NCBI GenBank assembly: GCA_949126835.1
Contig: OX421497.1
Coordinates: 15,477,815-15,541,814, forward strand
Source: Anisus vortex
Taxonomy: Eukaryota > Mollusca > Gastropoda > Planorbidae
Length of the DNA stretch: 64,000 bases
Direction: 5' to 3'
Shown here: positions 27,308 through 40,400 of the stretch, piece by piece
How the letters are laid out: each line of letters starts with the position of its first letter
Position numbering within the stretch: the first letter of the stretch is position 1
Made by a program: the position numbers and the translations under genes
Notes under the pieces: model-generated
Told to the model about the DNA's origin: nothing
Seen by the model: only the letters and a program-made list of their open reading frames with translations
Database searches by the model: none

Positions 27308-30300
27308 CAACGATGTGACTAGCAGATGTTGAGTTTGGGCTTCTCTACTGGCCGAACAACTACTTGTTTTGCAGATTTGTGGTCTGGCTTCTCTACTGGC
27401 AACACAACGACTTGACTAGCAGATTTGTGGTTTTGGATTCTTTACTGGCACTACAACGTCTTGACTAACAGATTTGTAGTTTTGGCTGCTCTACTGGCCG
27501 TATAACGACTTGACTAGCAGATTTGTGGTTTTGGCTTCTCCACTGGCCGTACAACGACTTGACTAGCAGATTTGTTGTTTTGGTTTCTCTACTGGTCGTA
27601 CAACGACTTGACTAGCAGATTTGTGGTTTTGACTTCTCTACTGGCCGTACAACGACTTTACTAGCCGATTTCTTGTTTTAGCTTCCTTACTGCCCGTACA
27701 ACGACTTGACTAGCAGATTTGTGGTTTTGGCTTCAATACTGGCCGTACAACGACTTGACTAGCAGATTTGTGGTTTTGGCTTCTCCACTTGCCGTACAAC
27801 GAATTGACTAGCAGATTTGTGGTTTTGACTTTTCTACTGGCCGCACAACGACGTGACTAGCAGATGTTTAGTTTGAGCTTCTCTACTGGCCGTACAAATA
27901 CTTGACATGCAGATTTGTGGTCTGGATACTCTACTGGCCACACAACGACTTGACTTGCATATTTGAGGTTTTGGCTTCTCTACTGGTTGTACATTGACTT
28001 GACTAGCAGTTTTGTGGTTGTGGCTTTTTGACTGGCCGTACAACGACTTGACTAGCTGATTTGTGGTTTCGGCTTCTCCACTGGCCGTACAACGACTTGA
28101 CTTGAAGATTTGTGGTTTTGGCTTTTCTATTTGCCGTACAACGACATGACTAGCAGATTTTTGGTTTTGACTTTTCTACTGGCCGTACAACGACTTAACT
28201 ATCAGATGTTTGGTTTCGGCTTCTCTACTGGCCGTACAACGACTTGACTAGCAGATTTGTGGTTTTGGCTTCTCTACTGGCCGTACATTGACTTGACCAG
28301 CAGATTTATGGTTTTGGCTTCTCTACTGGCCCTACAACGTCTTGACTTGCAGATTTGTAGTTTTGGCTGCTCTACTGGCCGTATAACGACTTGACTAGCA
28401 GATTTGTGGTTTTGACTCCCCAACTAACCGTAATATGACTTGGCTAGCAGATTTGTGGTTTTGGCTTCTCTACTGGCCTTACAAAGACTTTACTAGCTGA
28501 TTTCTGGTTTTAGGTTCCTTACTGCCCACATAACGACTTGACTAGCAGATTTCCTGTTTTGGCTTATTAACTGGCGTACAACGACTTGACTAGCAGATTT
28601 GTTGTTTTGACCTCTCTACTGGCCGTACAACGACTTGACTAGCAGATTTGTGGTCTTGGCTTCTCTACTGGACGTACAACGACTAGACTAGCAGATTTGT
28701 GGTTTTGACTTTTCTACTGGCCGTATAACGACTTGACTAGCACATGTTTGGTTTTGGTTTTTCTACTGGCCGTACAACGACTTGACTAGCAGATTTGTGG
28801 TTTTGACTTCTCTACTGGTAGTACAACGACTTTACTAGCCGATTTCTTGTTTTAGCTTCCTTACTGCCCGTACAACGACTTTACTAGCAGATTTGTGGTT
28901 TTGGCTTCAATACTGGCCGTACAACGACTTGACTAGCAGATGTGTGGTTTTGGCTTCTCCACTGGCCGTACAACGACTTTACTAGCAGATTTGTGGTTTT
29001 GACTTTTCTACTGGCCGCACAACGATGTGACTAGCAGATGTTGAGTTTGGGCTTCTCTACTGGCCGTACAACTACTTGGCTAGCAGATTTGTGGTTTTGG
29101 ATGCTTTACTGGCACTACAACGTCTTGACTTGCAGATTTGTAGTTTTGGCTGCTCTACTGGCCGTATAACGACTTGACTAGCAGATGTTTAGTTTGGGCT
29201 TCTCTACTGGCCGTACAACTACTTGACTTGTAATTTGTGGTCTGGCTTCTCTACTGGCCACACAACGACTTGACTAGCAGATTTGTGGTTTTGGATTCTC
29301 TACTGGCCCTACAACGTCTTGACTTGCAGATTTGTAGTTTTGGCTGCTCTTTTGGCCGTATAACGACTTGACTAGCAGATTTGTGGTTTTGACTCCCCTA
29401 CTAACCGTAATATGACTTGGCTAGCAGATGTGTGGTTTTGGTTTCTCTACTGGCAGTTCTACGACTTGACTAGCAGATTTGTGGTTTTGACTTCTCTACT
29501 GACCGTACAACGACTTGAATAGCAGATTTTTGGTTTTGGCTTACGACTGGCCGTACAACGAATTGACAAGCAGATGTGTGGTTTTGGTTTCTCGAATGGC
29601 CGTACAACGACTAGACTAGCAGATTTGTAGTTTTGACTTTTCTACTGGCCGTATAACGACTTGACTAGCATATGTTTGGTTTTGGCTTCACTACTGGCCG
29701 TACAACGACTTGACTAGCAGATTTGTGGTTTTGGCTTCTCTACTAACCGTACAACGACTTGACTAGCAGATTTGTGGTTTTTGCTTCTCTACTGGTCTAA
29801 CAACGACTTGACTAGCAGATTTGTGGTCTTGGCTTTTCTACTGGCCGTACAACGACTTGACTAGCAGATTTGTGGTTTTGACTTCTCTACTGGTCGTACA
29901 ACGACTTTACTAGCAGATTTGTGGTTTTGACTTCTCTACTGGCCGTACAACGACTTTACTAGCCGATTTCTTGTTTTAGCTTCCTTACCGCCCGTACAAC
30001 GACTTGACTAGCAGATTTGTGGTTTTGGCTTTAATACTGGCCGTACAACGACTTGACTAGCAAATTTGTAGTTTTGGCTTCTCCACTGGCCGTACAACGA
30101 ATTGACTAGCAGGTTTGTGGTTTTGACTTTTCTACTGGCCGCACAACGACGTGACTAGCAGATGTTTAGTTTGAGCTTCTCTACTGGCCGTAAAAATACT
30201 TGACATGCAGATTTGTGGTCTGGCTTCTCTACTGGCCACACGACTTGACTAGCAGATTTGTGGTTTTGGCTTCAATACTGGCCGTACAACTACTTGACTT

Positions 30301-30873
30301 GCAGATTTGTGGTCTGGCTTCTCTACTGGCCACACAACGACTTGACTTGCAGATTTGAGGTTTTGGCTTCTCTACTGGCCGTACATTGACTTGACTAGCA
30401 GTTTTGTGGTTTTGGCTTTTTGACTGGCCGTACAACGACTTGACTAGCAGATTTGTGGTTTCGGCTTCTCCACTGGCCATACAACGACTTGACTAGAAGA
30501 TTTGTGGTTTTGGCTTTTCTACTTGCCGTACAACGACTTGACTAGCAGATTTTTGGTTTTGACTTTTCTACTGGCCGTAGAACGACTTAACTATCAGATG
30601 TTTGGTTTCGGCTTCTCTACTGGCCGTACAACGACTTGACTAGCAGATTTGTGGTTTTGGTTTCTCTACTGGCCGTACATTGACTTGACTAGCAGATTTG
30701 TGGTTTTGGCTTCTCTACTGGCCGTACAACGACTTGACTAGCAGATTTGTGGTTTTGACTTCTCTACTGGTCGTACAACGACTTTACTAGCAGATTTGTG
30801 GTTTTGGCTTCTCCACTGGCCGTACAACGACTTTACTAGCAGATTTGTGGTTTTGACTTTTCTACTGGCCGCA
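27308..30873 (+). repeat. 3664-bp HOR, copy 3, shortened by 98 bp
   Basis: It follows copy 2 until about 30792, where the divergent CCGATTTCTTG monomer and its neighbour are skipped. The distance from the GGCCGAAC marker at 27354 to the next at 30920 is 3566 bp, that is 3664 minus two 49-bp monomers, so the loss is in register. Confidence 0.85.
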
Positions 30874-33800
30874 CAACGATGTGACTAGCAGATGTTGAGT
30901 TTGGGCTTCTCTACTGGCCGAACAACTACTTGTTTTGCAGATTTGTGGTCTGGCTTCTCTACTGGCAACACAACGACTTGACTAGCAGATTTGTGGTTTT
31001 GGATTCTTTACTGGCACTACAACGTCTTGACTAACAGATTTGTAGTTTTGGCTGCTCTACTGGCCGTATAACGACTTGACTAGCAGATTTGTGGTTTTGG
31101 CTTCTCCACTGGCCGTACAACGACTTGACTAGCAGATTTGTTGTTTTGGTTTCTCTACTGGTCGTACAACGACTTGACTAGCAGATTTGTGGTTTTGACT
31201 TCTCTACTGGCCGTACAACGACTTTACTAGCCGATTTCTTGTTTTAGCTTCCTTACTGCCCGTACAACGACTTGACTAGCAGATTTGTGGTTTTGGCTTC
31301 AATACTGGCCGTACAACGACTTGACTAGAAGATTTGTGGTTTTGGCTTCTCCACTTGCCGTACAACGAATTGACTAGCAGATTTGTGGTTTTGACTTTTC
31401 TACTGGCCGCACAACGACGTGACTAGCAGATGTTTAGTTTGAGCTTCTCTACTGGCCGTACAAATACTTCACATGCAGATTTGTGGTCTGGCTACTCTAC
31501 TGGCCACACAACGACTTGACTTGCATATTTGAGGTTTTGGCTTCTCTACTGGTTGTACATTGACTTGACTAGCAGTTTTGTGGTTGTGGCTTTTTGACTG
31601 GCCGTACAACGACTTGACTAGCTGATTTGTGGTTTCGGCTTCTCCACTGGCCGTACAACGACTTGACTTGAAGATTTGTGGTTTTGGCTTTTCTATTTGC
31701 CGTACAACGACATGACTAGCAGATTTTTGGTTTTGACTTTTCTACTGGCCGTACAACGACTTAACTATCAGATGTTTGGTTTCGGCTTCTCTACTGGCCG
31801 TACAACGACTTGACTAGCAGATTTGTGGTTTTGGCTTCTCTACTGGCCGTACATTGACTTGACCAGCAGATTTATGGTTTTGGCTTCTCTACTGGCCTTA
31901 CAAAGACTTTACTAGCCGATTTCTGGTTTTAGGTTCCTTACTGCCCACATAACGACTTGACTAGCAGATTTCCTGTTTTGGCTTATTAACTGGCGTACAA
32001 CGACTTGACTAGCAGATTTGTTGTTTTGACCTCTCTACTGGCCGTACAACGACTTGACTAGCAGATTTGTGGTCTTGGCTTCTCTACTGGACGTACAACG
32101 ACTAGACTAGCAGATTTGTGGTTTTGACTTTTCTACTGGCCGTATAACGACTTGACTAGCACATGTTTGGTTTTGGTTTTTCTACTGGCCGTACAACGAC
32201 TTGACTAGCAGATTTGTGGTTTTGACTTCTCTACTGGTAGTACAACGACTTTACTAGCCGATTTCTTGTTTTAGCTTCCTTACTGCCCGTACAACGACTT
32301 TACTAGCAGATTTGTGGTTTTGGCTTCAATACTGGCCGTACAACGACTTGACTAGCAGATGTGTGGTTTTGGCTTCTCCACTGGCCGTATAACGACTTTA
32401 CTAGCAGATTTGTGGTTTTGACTTTTCTACTGGCCGCACAACGATGTGACTAGCAGATGTTGAGTTTGGGCTTCTCTACTGGCCGTACAACTACTTGGCT
32501 AGCAGATTTGTGGTTTTGGATTCTTTACTGGCACTACAACGTCTTGACTTGCAGATTTGTAGTTTTGGCTGCTCTACTGGCCGTATAACGACTTGACTAG
32601 CAGATGTTTAGTTTGGGCTTCTCTACTGGCCGTACAACTACTTGACTTGTAATTTGTGGTCTGGCTTCTCTACTGGCCACACAACGACTTGACTAGCAGA
32701 TTTGTGGTTTTGGATTCTCTACTGGCCCTACAACGTCTTGACTTGCAGATTTGTAGTTTTGGCTGCTCTTTTGGCCGTATAACGACTTGACTAGCAGATT
32801 TGTGGTTTTGACTCCCCTACTAACCGTAATATGACTTGGCTAGCAGATGTGTGGTTTTGGTTTCTCTACTGGCAGTTCTACGACTTGACTAGCAGATTTG
32901 TGGTTTTGACTTCTCTACTGACCGTACAACGACTTGAATAGCAGATTTTTGGTTTTGGCTTACGACTGGCCGTACAACGAATTGACAAGCAGATGTGTGG
33001 TTTTGGTTTCTCGAATGGCCGTACAACGACTAGACTAGCAGATTTGTAGTTTTGACTTTTCTACTGGCCGTATAACGACTTGACTAGCATATGTTTGGTT
33101 TTGGCTTCACTACTAACCGTACAACGACTTGACTAGCAGATTTGTGGTTTTGGCTTCTCTACTAACCGTACAACGACTTGACTAGCAGATTTGTGGTTTT
33201 TGCTTCTCTACTGGTCTAACAACGACTTGACTAGCAGATTTGTGGTCTTGGCTTTTCTACTGGCCGTACAACGACTTGACTAGCAGATTTGTGGTTTTGA
33301 CTTCTCTACTGGTCGTACAACGACTTTACTAGCCGATTTCTTGTTTTAGCTTCCTTACTGCCCGTACAACGACTTGACTAGCAGATTTGTGGTTTTGGCT
33401 TTAATACTGGCCGTACAACGACTTGACTAGCAAATTTGTAGTTTTGGCTTCTCCACTGGCCGTACAACGAATTGACTAGCAGGTTTGTGGTTTTGACTTT
33501 TCTACTGGCCGCACAACGACGTGACTAGCAGATGTTTAGTTTGAGCTTCTCTACTGGCCGTAAAAATACTTGACATGCAGATTTGTGGTCTGGCTTCTCT
33601 ACTGGCCACACGACTTGACTAGCAGATTTGTGGTTTTGGCTTCAATACTGGCCGTACAACTACTTGACTTGCAGATTTGTGGTCTGGCTTCTCTACTGGC
33701 CACACAACGACTTGACTTGCAGATTTGAGGTTTTGGCTTCTCTACTGGCCGTACTTTGACTTGACTAGCAGTTTTGTGGTTTTGGCTTTTTGACTGGCCG

Positions 33801-34145
33801 TACAACGACTTGACTAGCAGATTTGTGGTTTCGGCTTCTCCACTGGCCATACAACGACTTGACTAGAAGATTTGTGGTTTTGGCTTTTCTACTTGCCGTA
33901 CAACGACTTGACTAGCAGATTTGTGGTTTTGACTTCTCTACTGGTCGTACAACGACTTTACTAGCCGATTTCTTGTTTTAGCTTCCTTACTGCCCGTACA
34001 ACGACTTGACTAGCAGATTTGTGGTTTTGGCTTCACTACTGGCCGTACAACGACTTGACTAGCAGATTTGTGGTTTTGGCTTCTCCACTGGCCGTACAAC
34101 GACTTTACTAGCAGATTTGTGGTTTTGACTTTTCTACTGGCCGCA
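30874..34145 (+). repeat. 3272-bp derived HOR, copy 1
   Basis: The private variant ATACTTCACATGCAG occurs at about 31466 and again 3272 bp later, as do the GGCCGAAC marker (30920, 34192) and the TACTTGGCTAG marker (32489, 35761). The period is 392 bp (eight monomers) shorter than the 3664-bp unit, from which it appears to derive by in-register deletions. Confidence 0.85.
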
Positions 34146-37100
34146 CAACGATGTGACTAGCAGATGTTGAGTTTGGGCTTCTCTACTGGCCGAACAACTA
34201 CTTGTTTTGCAGATTTGTGGTCTGGCTTCTCTACTGGCAACACAACGACTTGACTAGCAGATTTGTGGTTTTGGATTCTTTACTGGCACTACAACGTCTT
34301 GACTAACAGATTTGTAGTTTTGGCTGCTCTACTGGCCGTATAACGACTTGACTAGCAGATTTGTGGTTTTGGCTTCTCCACTGGCCGTACAACGACTTGA
34401 CTAGCAGATTTGTTGTTTTGGTTTCTCTACTGGTCGTACAACGACTTGACTAGCAGATTTGTGGTTTTGACTTCTCTACTGGCCGTACAACGACTTTACT
34501 AGCCGATTTCTTGTTTTAGCTTCCTTACTGCCCGTACAACGACTTGACTAGCAGATTTGTGGTTTTGGCTTCAATACTGGCCGTACAACGACTTGACTAG
34601 AAGATTTGTGGTTTTGGCTTCTCCACTTGCCGTACAACGAATTGACTAGCAGATTTGTGGTTTTGACTTTTCTACTGGCCGCACAACGACGTGACTAGCA
34701 GATGTTTAGTTTGAGCTTCTCTACTGGCCGTACAAATACTTCACATGCAGATTTGTGGTCTGGCTACTCTACTGGCCACACAACGACTTGACTTGCATAT
34801 TTGAGGTTTTGGCTTCTCTACTGGTTGTACATTGACTTGACTAGCAGTTTTGTGGTTGTGGCTTTTTGACTGGCCGTACAACGACTTGACTAGCTGATTT
34901 GTGGTTTCGGCTTCTCCACTGGCCGTACAACGACTTGACTTGAAGATTTGTGGTTTTGGCTTTTCTATTTGCCGTACAACGACATGACTAGCAGATTTTT
35001 GGTTTTGACTTTTCTACTGGCCGTACAACGACTTAACTATCAGATGTTTGGTTTCGGCTTCTCTACTGGCCGTACAACGACTTGACTAGCAGATTTGTGG
35101 TTTTGGCTTCTCTACTGGCCGTACATTGACTTGACCAGCAGATTTATGGTTTTAGCTTCTCTACTGGCCTTACAAAGACTTTACTAGCTGATTTCTGGTT
35201 TTAGGTTCCTTACTGCCCACATAACGACTTGACTAGCAGATTTCCTGTTTTTGCTTATTAACTGGCGTACAACGACTTGACTAGCAGATTTGTTGTTTTG
35301 ACCTCTCTACTGGCCGTACAACGACTTGACTAGCAGATTTGTGGTCTTGGCTTCTCTACTGGACGTACAACGACTAGACTAGCAGATTTGTGGTTTTGAC
35401 TTTTCTACTGGCCGTATAACGACTTGACTAGCACATGTTTGGTTTTGGTTTTTCTACTGGCCGTACAACGACTTGACTAGCAGATTTGTGGTTTTGACTT
35501 CTCTACTGGTAGTACAACGACTTTACTAGACGATTTCTTGTTTTAGCTTCCTTACTGCCCGTACAACGACTTTACTAGCAGATTTGTGGTTTTGGCTTCA
35601 ATACTGGCCGTACAACGACTTGACTAGCAGATGTGTGGTTTTGGCTTCTCCACTTGCCGTACAACGACTTTACTAGCAGATTTGTGGTTTTGACTTTTCT
35701 ACTGGCCGCACAACGATGTGACTAGCAGATGTTGAGTTTGGGCTTCTCTACTGGCCGTACAACTACTTGGCTAGCAGATTTGTGGTTTTGGATTCTTTAC
35801 TGGCACTACAACGTCTTAACTTGCAGATTTGTAGTTTTGGCTGCTCTACTGGCCGTATAACGACTTGACTAGCAGATGTTTAGTTTGGGCTTCTCTACTG
35901 GCCGTACAACTACTTGACTTGCAGATTTGTGGTCTGGCTTCTCTACTGGCCACACAACGACTTGACTAGCAGATTTGAGGTTTTGGATTCTCTACTGGCC
36001 CTACAACGTCTTGACTTGCAGATTTGTAGTTTTGGCTGCTCTTTTGGCCGTATAACGACTTGACTAGCAGATTTGTGGTTTAGACTCCCCTACTAACCGT
36101 AATATGACTTGGCTAGCAGATGTGTGGTTTTGGTTTCTCTACTGGCAGTTCTACGACTTGACTAGCAGATTTGTGGTTTTGACTTGTCTACTGACCGCAC
36201 GACTTAAAAAGCAGATTTGTGGTTTTGGCTTACGACTGGCCGTACAACGAATTGACAAGCAGATGTGTGGTTTTAGTTTCTCAAATGGCCGTACAACGAC
36301 TAGACTAGCAGATTTGTAGTTTTGACTTTTCTACTGGCCGTATAACGACTTGACTAGCATATGTTTGGTTTTGGCTTCACTACTGGCCGTACAACGACTT
36401 GACTAGCAGATTTGTGGTTTTGGCTTCTCTACTAACCGTACAACGACTTGACTAGCAGATTTGTGGTTTTTGCTTCTCTACTGGTCTAACAACGACTTGA
36501 CTAGCAGATTTGTGGTCTTGGCTTTTCTACTGGCCGTACAACGACTTGACTAGCAGATTTGTGGTTTTGACTTCTCTACTGGCCGTACAACGACTTTACT
36601 AGCCGATTTCTTGTTTTAGCTTCCTTACTGCCCGTACAACGACTTGACTAGCAGATTTGTGGTTTTGGCTTTAATACTGGCCGTACAACGACTTGACTAG
36701 CAAATTTGTAGTTTTGGCTTCTCCACTGGCCGTACAACGAATTGACTAGCAGATTTGTGGTATTGACTTTTCTACTGGCCGCACAACGACGTGACTAGCA
36801 GATGTTTAGTTTGAGCTTATCTACTGGCCGTAAAAATACTTGACATGCAGATTTGTGGTCTGGCTTATCTACTGGCCACACGACTTGACTAGCAGATTTG
36901 TGGTTTTGGCTTCAATACTGGCCTTACAACTACTTGACTTGCAGATTTGTGGTCTGGCTTCTCTACTGGCCACACAACGACTTGACTTGCAGATTTGAGG
37001 TTTTGGCTTCTCTACTGGCCGTACATTGACTTGACTAGCAGTTTTGTGGTTTTGGCTTTTTGACTGGCCGTACAACGACTTGACTAGCAGATTTGTGGTT

Positions 37101-37190
37101 TCGGCTTCTCCACTGGCCGTACAACGACTTGACTAGAAGATTTGTGGTTTTGGCTTTTCTACTTGCCGTACAACGACTTGACTAGCAGAT
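34146..37190 (+). repeat. 3272-bp derived HOR, copy 2 (partial)
   Basis: Tandem copy of the previous unit, recognised by the same ATACTTCACATGCAG variant. A few small differences change the local spacing to 3270 bp. Agreement ends near 37192. The later part also belongs to the 1901-bp duplication. Confidence 0.8.
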
Positions 37191-38220
37191 TTTTGGTTTT
37201 GACTTTTCTACTGGCCGTAGAACGACTTAACTATCAGATGTTTGGTTTCGGCTTCTCTACTGGCCGTACAACGACTTGACTAGCAGATTTGTGGTTTTGG
37301 CTTCTCTACTGGCCGTACATTGACTTGACTAGCAGATTTGTGGTTTTGGCTTCTCTACTGGCCGTACAACGACTTGACTAGCAGATTTGTGGTTTTGACT
37401 TCTCTACTGGTCGTACAACGACTTTACTAGCCGATTTCTTGTTTTAGCTTCCTTACTGCCCGTAAAACGACTTGACTAGCAGATTTGTGGTTTTGGCTTC
37501 ACTACTGGCCGTACAACGACTTGACTAGCAGATGTGTGGTTTTGGCTTCTCCACTTGCCGTACAACGACTTTACTAGCAGATTTGTGGTTTTGACTTTTC
37601 TACTGGCCGCACAACGATGTGACTAGCAGATGTTGAGTTTGGGCTTCTCTACTGGCCGTACAACTACTTGGCTAGCAGATTTGTGGTTTTGGATTCTTTA
37701 CTGGCACTACAACGTCTTAACTTGCAGATTTGTAGTTTTGGCTGCTCTACTGGCCGTATAACGACTTGACTAGCAGATGTTTAGTTTGGGCTTCTCTACT
37801 GGCCGTACAACTACTTGACTTGCAGATTTGTGGTCTGGCTTCTCTACTGGCCACACAACGACTTGACTAGCAGATTTGAGGTTTTGGATTCTCTACTGGC
37901 CCTACAACGTCTTGACTTGCAGATTTGTAGTTTTGGCTGCTCTTTTGGCCGTATAACGACTTGACTAGCAGATTTGTGGTTTAGACTCCCCTACTAACCG
38001 TAATATGACTTGGCTAGCAGATGTGTGGTTTTGGTTTCTCTACTGGCAGTTCTACGACTTGACTAGCAGATTTGTGGTTTTGACTTGTCTACTGACCGCA
38101 CGACTTAAATAGCAGATTTGTGGTTTTGGCTTACGACTGGCCGTACAACGAATTGACAAGCAGATGTGTGGTTTTAGTTTCTCAAATGGCCGTACAACGA
38201 CTAGACTAGCAGATTTGTAG
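35600..38220 (+). repeat. 1901-bp tandem duplication (1.4 copies)
   Basis: The private variants CCACTTGCCGTACAACGACT (35651, 37552) and ACGTCTTAACTTGCAG (35811, 37712) are spaced 1901 bp apart, as is the TACTTGGCTAG marker (35761, 37662). Agreement begins near 35600 and the second copy breaks off near 38221. This block overlaps the end of the 3272-bp unit. Confidence 0.82.
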
Positions 38221-40400
38221 TTTTAGCTGCTCTTTTGGCCGTAAAACGACTTGACTAGCAGATTTGTGGTTTTGACTCCCCTACTAACCGTAATATGACT
38301 TGGCTAGCAGATGTGTGGTTTTGGTTTCTCTACTGGCAGTTCTACGACTTGACTAGCAGATTTGTGGTTTTGACTTTTCTACTGGCCGCACAACGACGTG
38401 ACTAGCAGATGTTTAGTTTGAGCTTCTCTACTGGCCGTACAAATACTTGACATGCAGATTTGTGGTCTGGCTTCTCTACTGGCCACACGACTTGACTAGC
38501 AGATTTGTGGTTTTGGCTTCTCCACTGGCCGTACAACGAATTGACTTGCAGATTTGTGGTTTTGACTTTTCTACTGGCCGTACAACGACTTGACTAGCAG
38601 ATTTGTGGTTTTGGCTTCAATACTGGCCGTACAACTACTTGACTTGCAGATTTGTGGTCTGGCTTCTCTACTGGCCACACAACGACTTGACTTGCAGATT
38701 TGAGGTTTTGGCTTCTCTACTGGCCGTACATTGACTTGACTAGCAGTTTTGTGGTTTTGGCTTTTTCAATGGCCGTACAACGACTTGACTAGCAGATTTG
38801 TGGTTTCGGCTTCTCCACTGGCCGTACAACGACTTAACTAGAATATTTGTGGTTTCGGCTTTTCTACTTGCCGTACAACGACTTGACTAGCAGATTTTTG
38901 GTTTTGACTTTTCTACTGGCCGTACAACGACTTAACTATCAGATGTTTGGTTTCGGCTTCTCTACTGGCCGTACATTAACTTGACCAGAAGATTTGTGGT
39001 TTTGGCTTCTCTACTGGTCGTACAACGACATGACTAGCAGATTTGTGGTTTTGGCTTCTCTACTGGCCGTACAAAGATATTACTAGCCGATTTCTGGTTT
39101 TAGTTTTTTTACTGCCCATATAAAGACTTGACTAGCAAATTTCCTGTTTTGGCTTATTAACTGGCGTACAACGACTTGACTAGCAGATTTGTGGTTTTGA
39201 CTTCTCTTCTGGCCGTACAACGACTTGACTAGCAGATTTGTGGTCTTGGCTTCTCTACTGGACGTACAACGACTAGACTAGCAGATGTGTGGTTTTGACT
39301 TTTCTACTGGCCGTATAACGACTTGACTAGCACATGTTTGGTTTTGGTTTCTCTACTGGCCGTACAACGACTTGACTAGCAGATTTGTGGTTTTGACTTT
39401 TCTACTGGTCGTACAACGACTTTACTAGCCGATTTCTTGTTTTAGCTTCCTTACTGCCCGTACAACGACTTGACTAGCAGATTTGTGGTTTTGGCTTCAC
39501 TACTGGCCGTACAACGACTTGACTAGCAGATTTGTGGTTTTGGCTTCTCCACTGTCCGTACAACGACTTTACTAGCAGACTTGTGGTTTTGACTTTTCTA
39601 CTGGCCGCACAACGATGTGACTAGCAGATGTTGAGTTTGGGCTTCTCTACTGGCCGAACAACTACTTGTTTTGCAGATTTGTGGTCTGGCTTCTCTACTG
39701 GCAACACAACGACTTGACTAGCAGATTTGTGGTTTTGGATTCTTTACTGGCACTACAACGTCTTGACTAACAGATTTGTAGTTTTGGCTGCTCTACTGGC
39801 CGTATAACGACTTGACTAGCAGATTTGTGGTTTTGGCTTCTCCACTGGCCGTACAACGAATTGACTTGCAGATTTGTAGTTTTGACTTTTCTACTGGCCG
39901 TACAACGACTTGACTAGCAGATGTTTAGTTTAGGCTTCTCTACTGGCCGTACAACTACTTGACTTGCAGATTTGTGGTATGGCTTCTCTATTAGCCACAC
40001 AGCGACTTGACTAGCAGATTTGTGGTTTTTGATTCTCTACTGGCCCTACAACGTCTTGACTTGCAGATTTGTAGTTTTGGCTGCTCTACTGGCCGTATAA
40101 CGACTTGACTAGCAGATTTGTGGTTTTGACCCCCTACTAACCGTAATATGACTTGGCTAGCAGATGTGTGGTTTTCGTGTCTCTTCTGGCAGTACTACGA
40201 CTTGACTAGCAGATTTGTGGTTTTGACTTCTCTACTGACCGTACAACGACTTGACTAGTAGATTTGTGGTTTTGGCTTTACGACTGGCTATACAACGAAT
40301 TGACTAGCAAATTTGTGGTTTTGGCTTCTCTACTAACCGTACAACGACTTGACTAGCAGATTTGTGGTTTTTGCTTCTCTACTGGTCTAACAACGACTTG
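38221..40400 (+). repeat. Mosaic block with 2397-type module
   Basis: It begins with a partial second pass through the GCTGCTCTTTTGGCC module. It then contains a copy of the 16.7-17.8 kb module: CTAGAATATT at 38838 lies 818 bp from the GGCCGAAC marker at 39656, the same spacing as 16811 to 17629. This is the last GGCCGAACAACTACTTG marker in the window. Confidence 0.75.
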
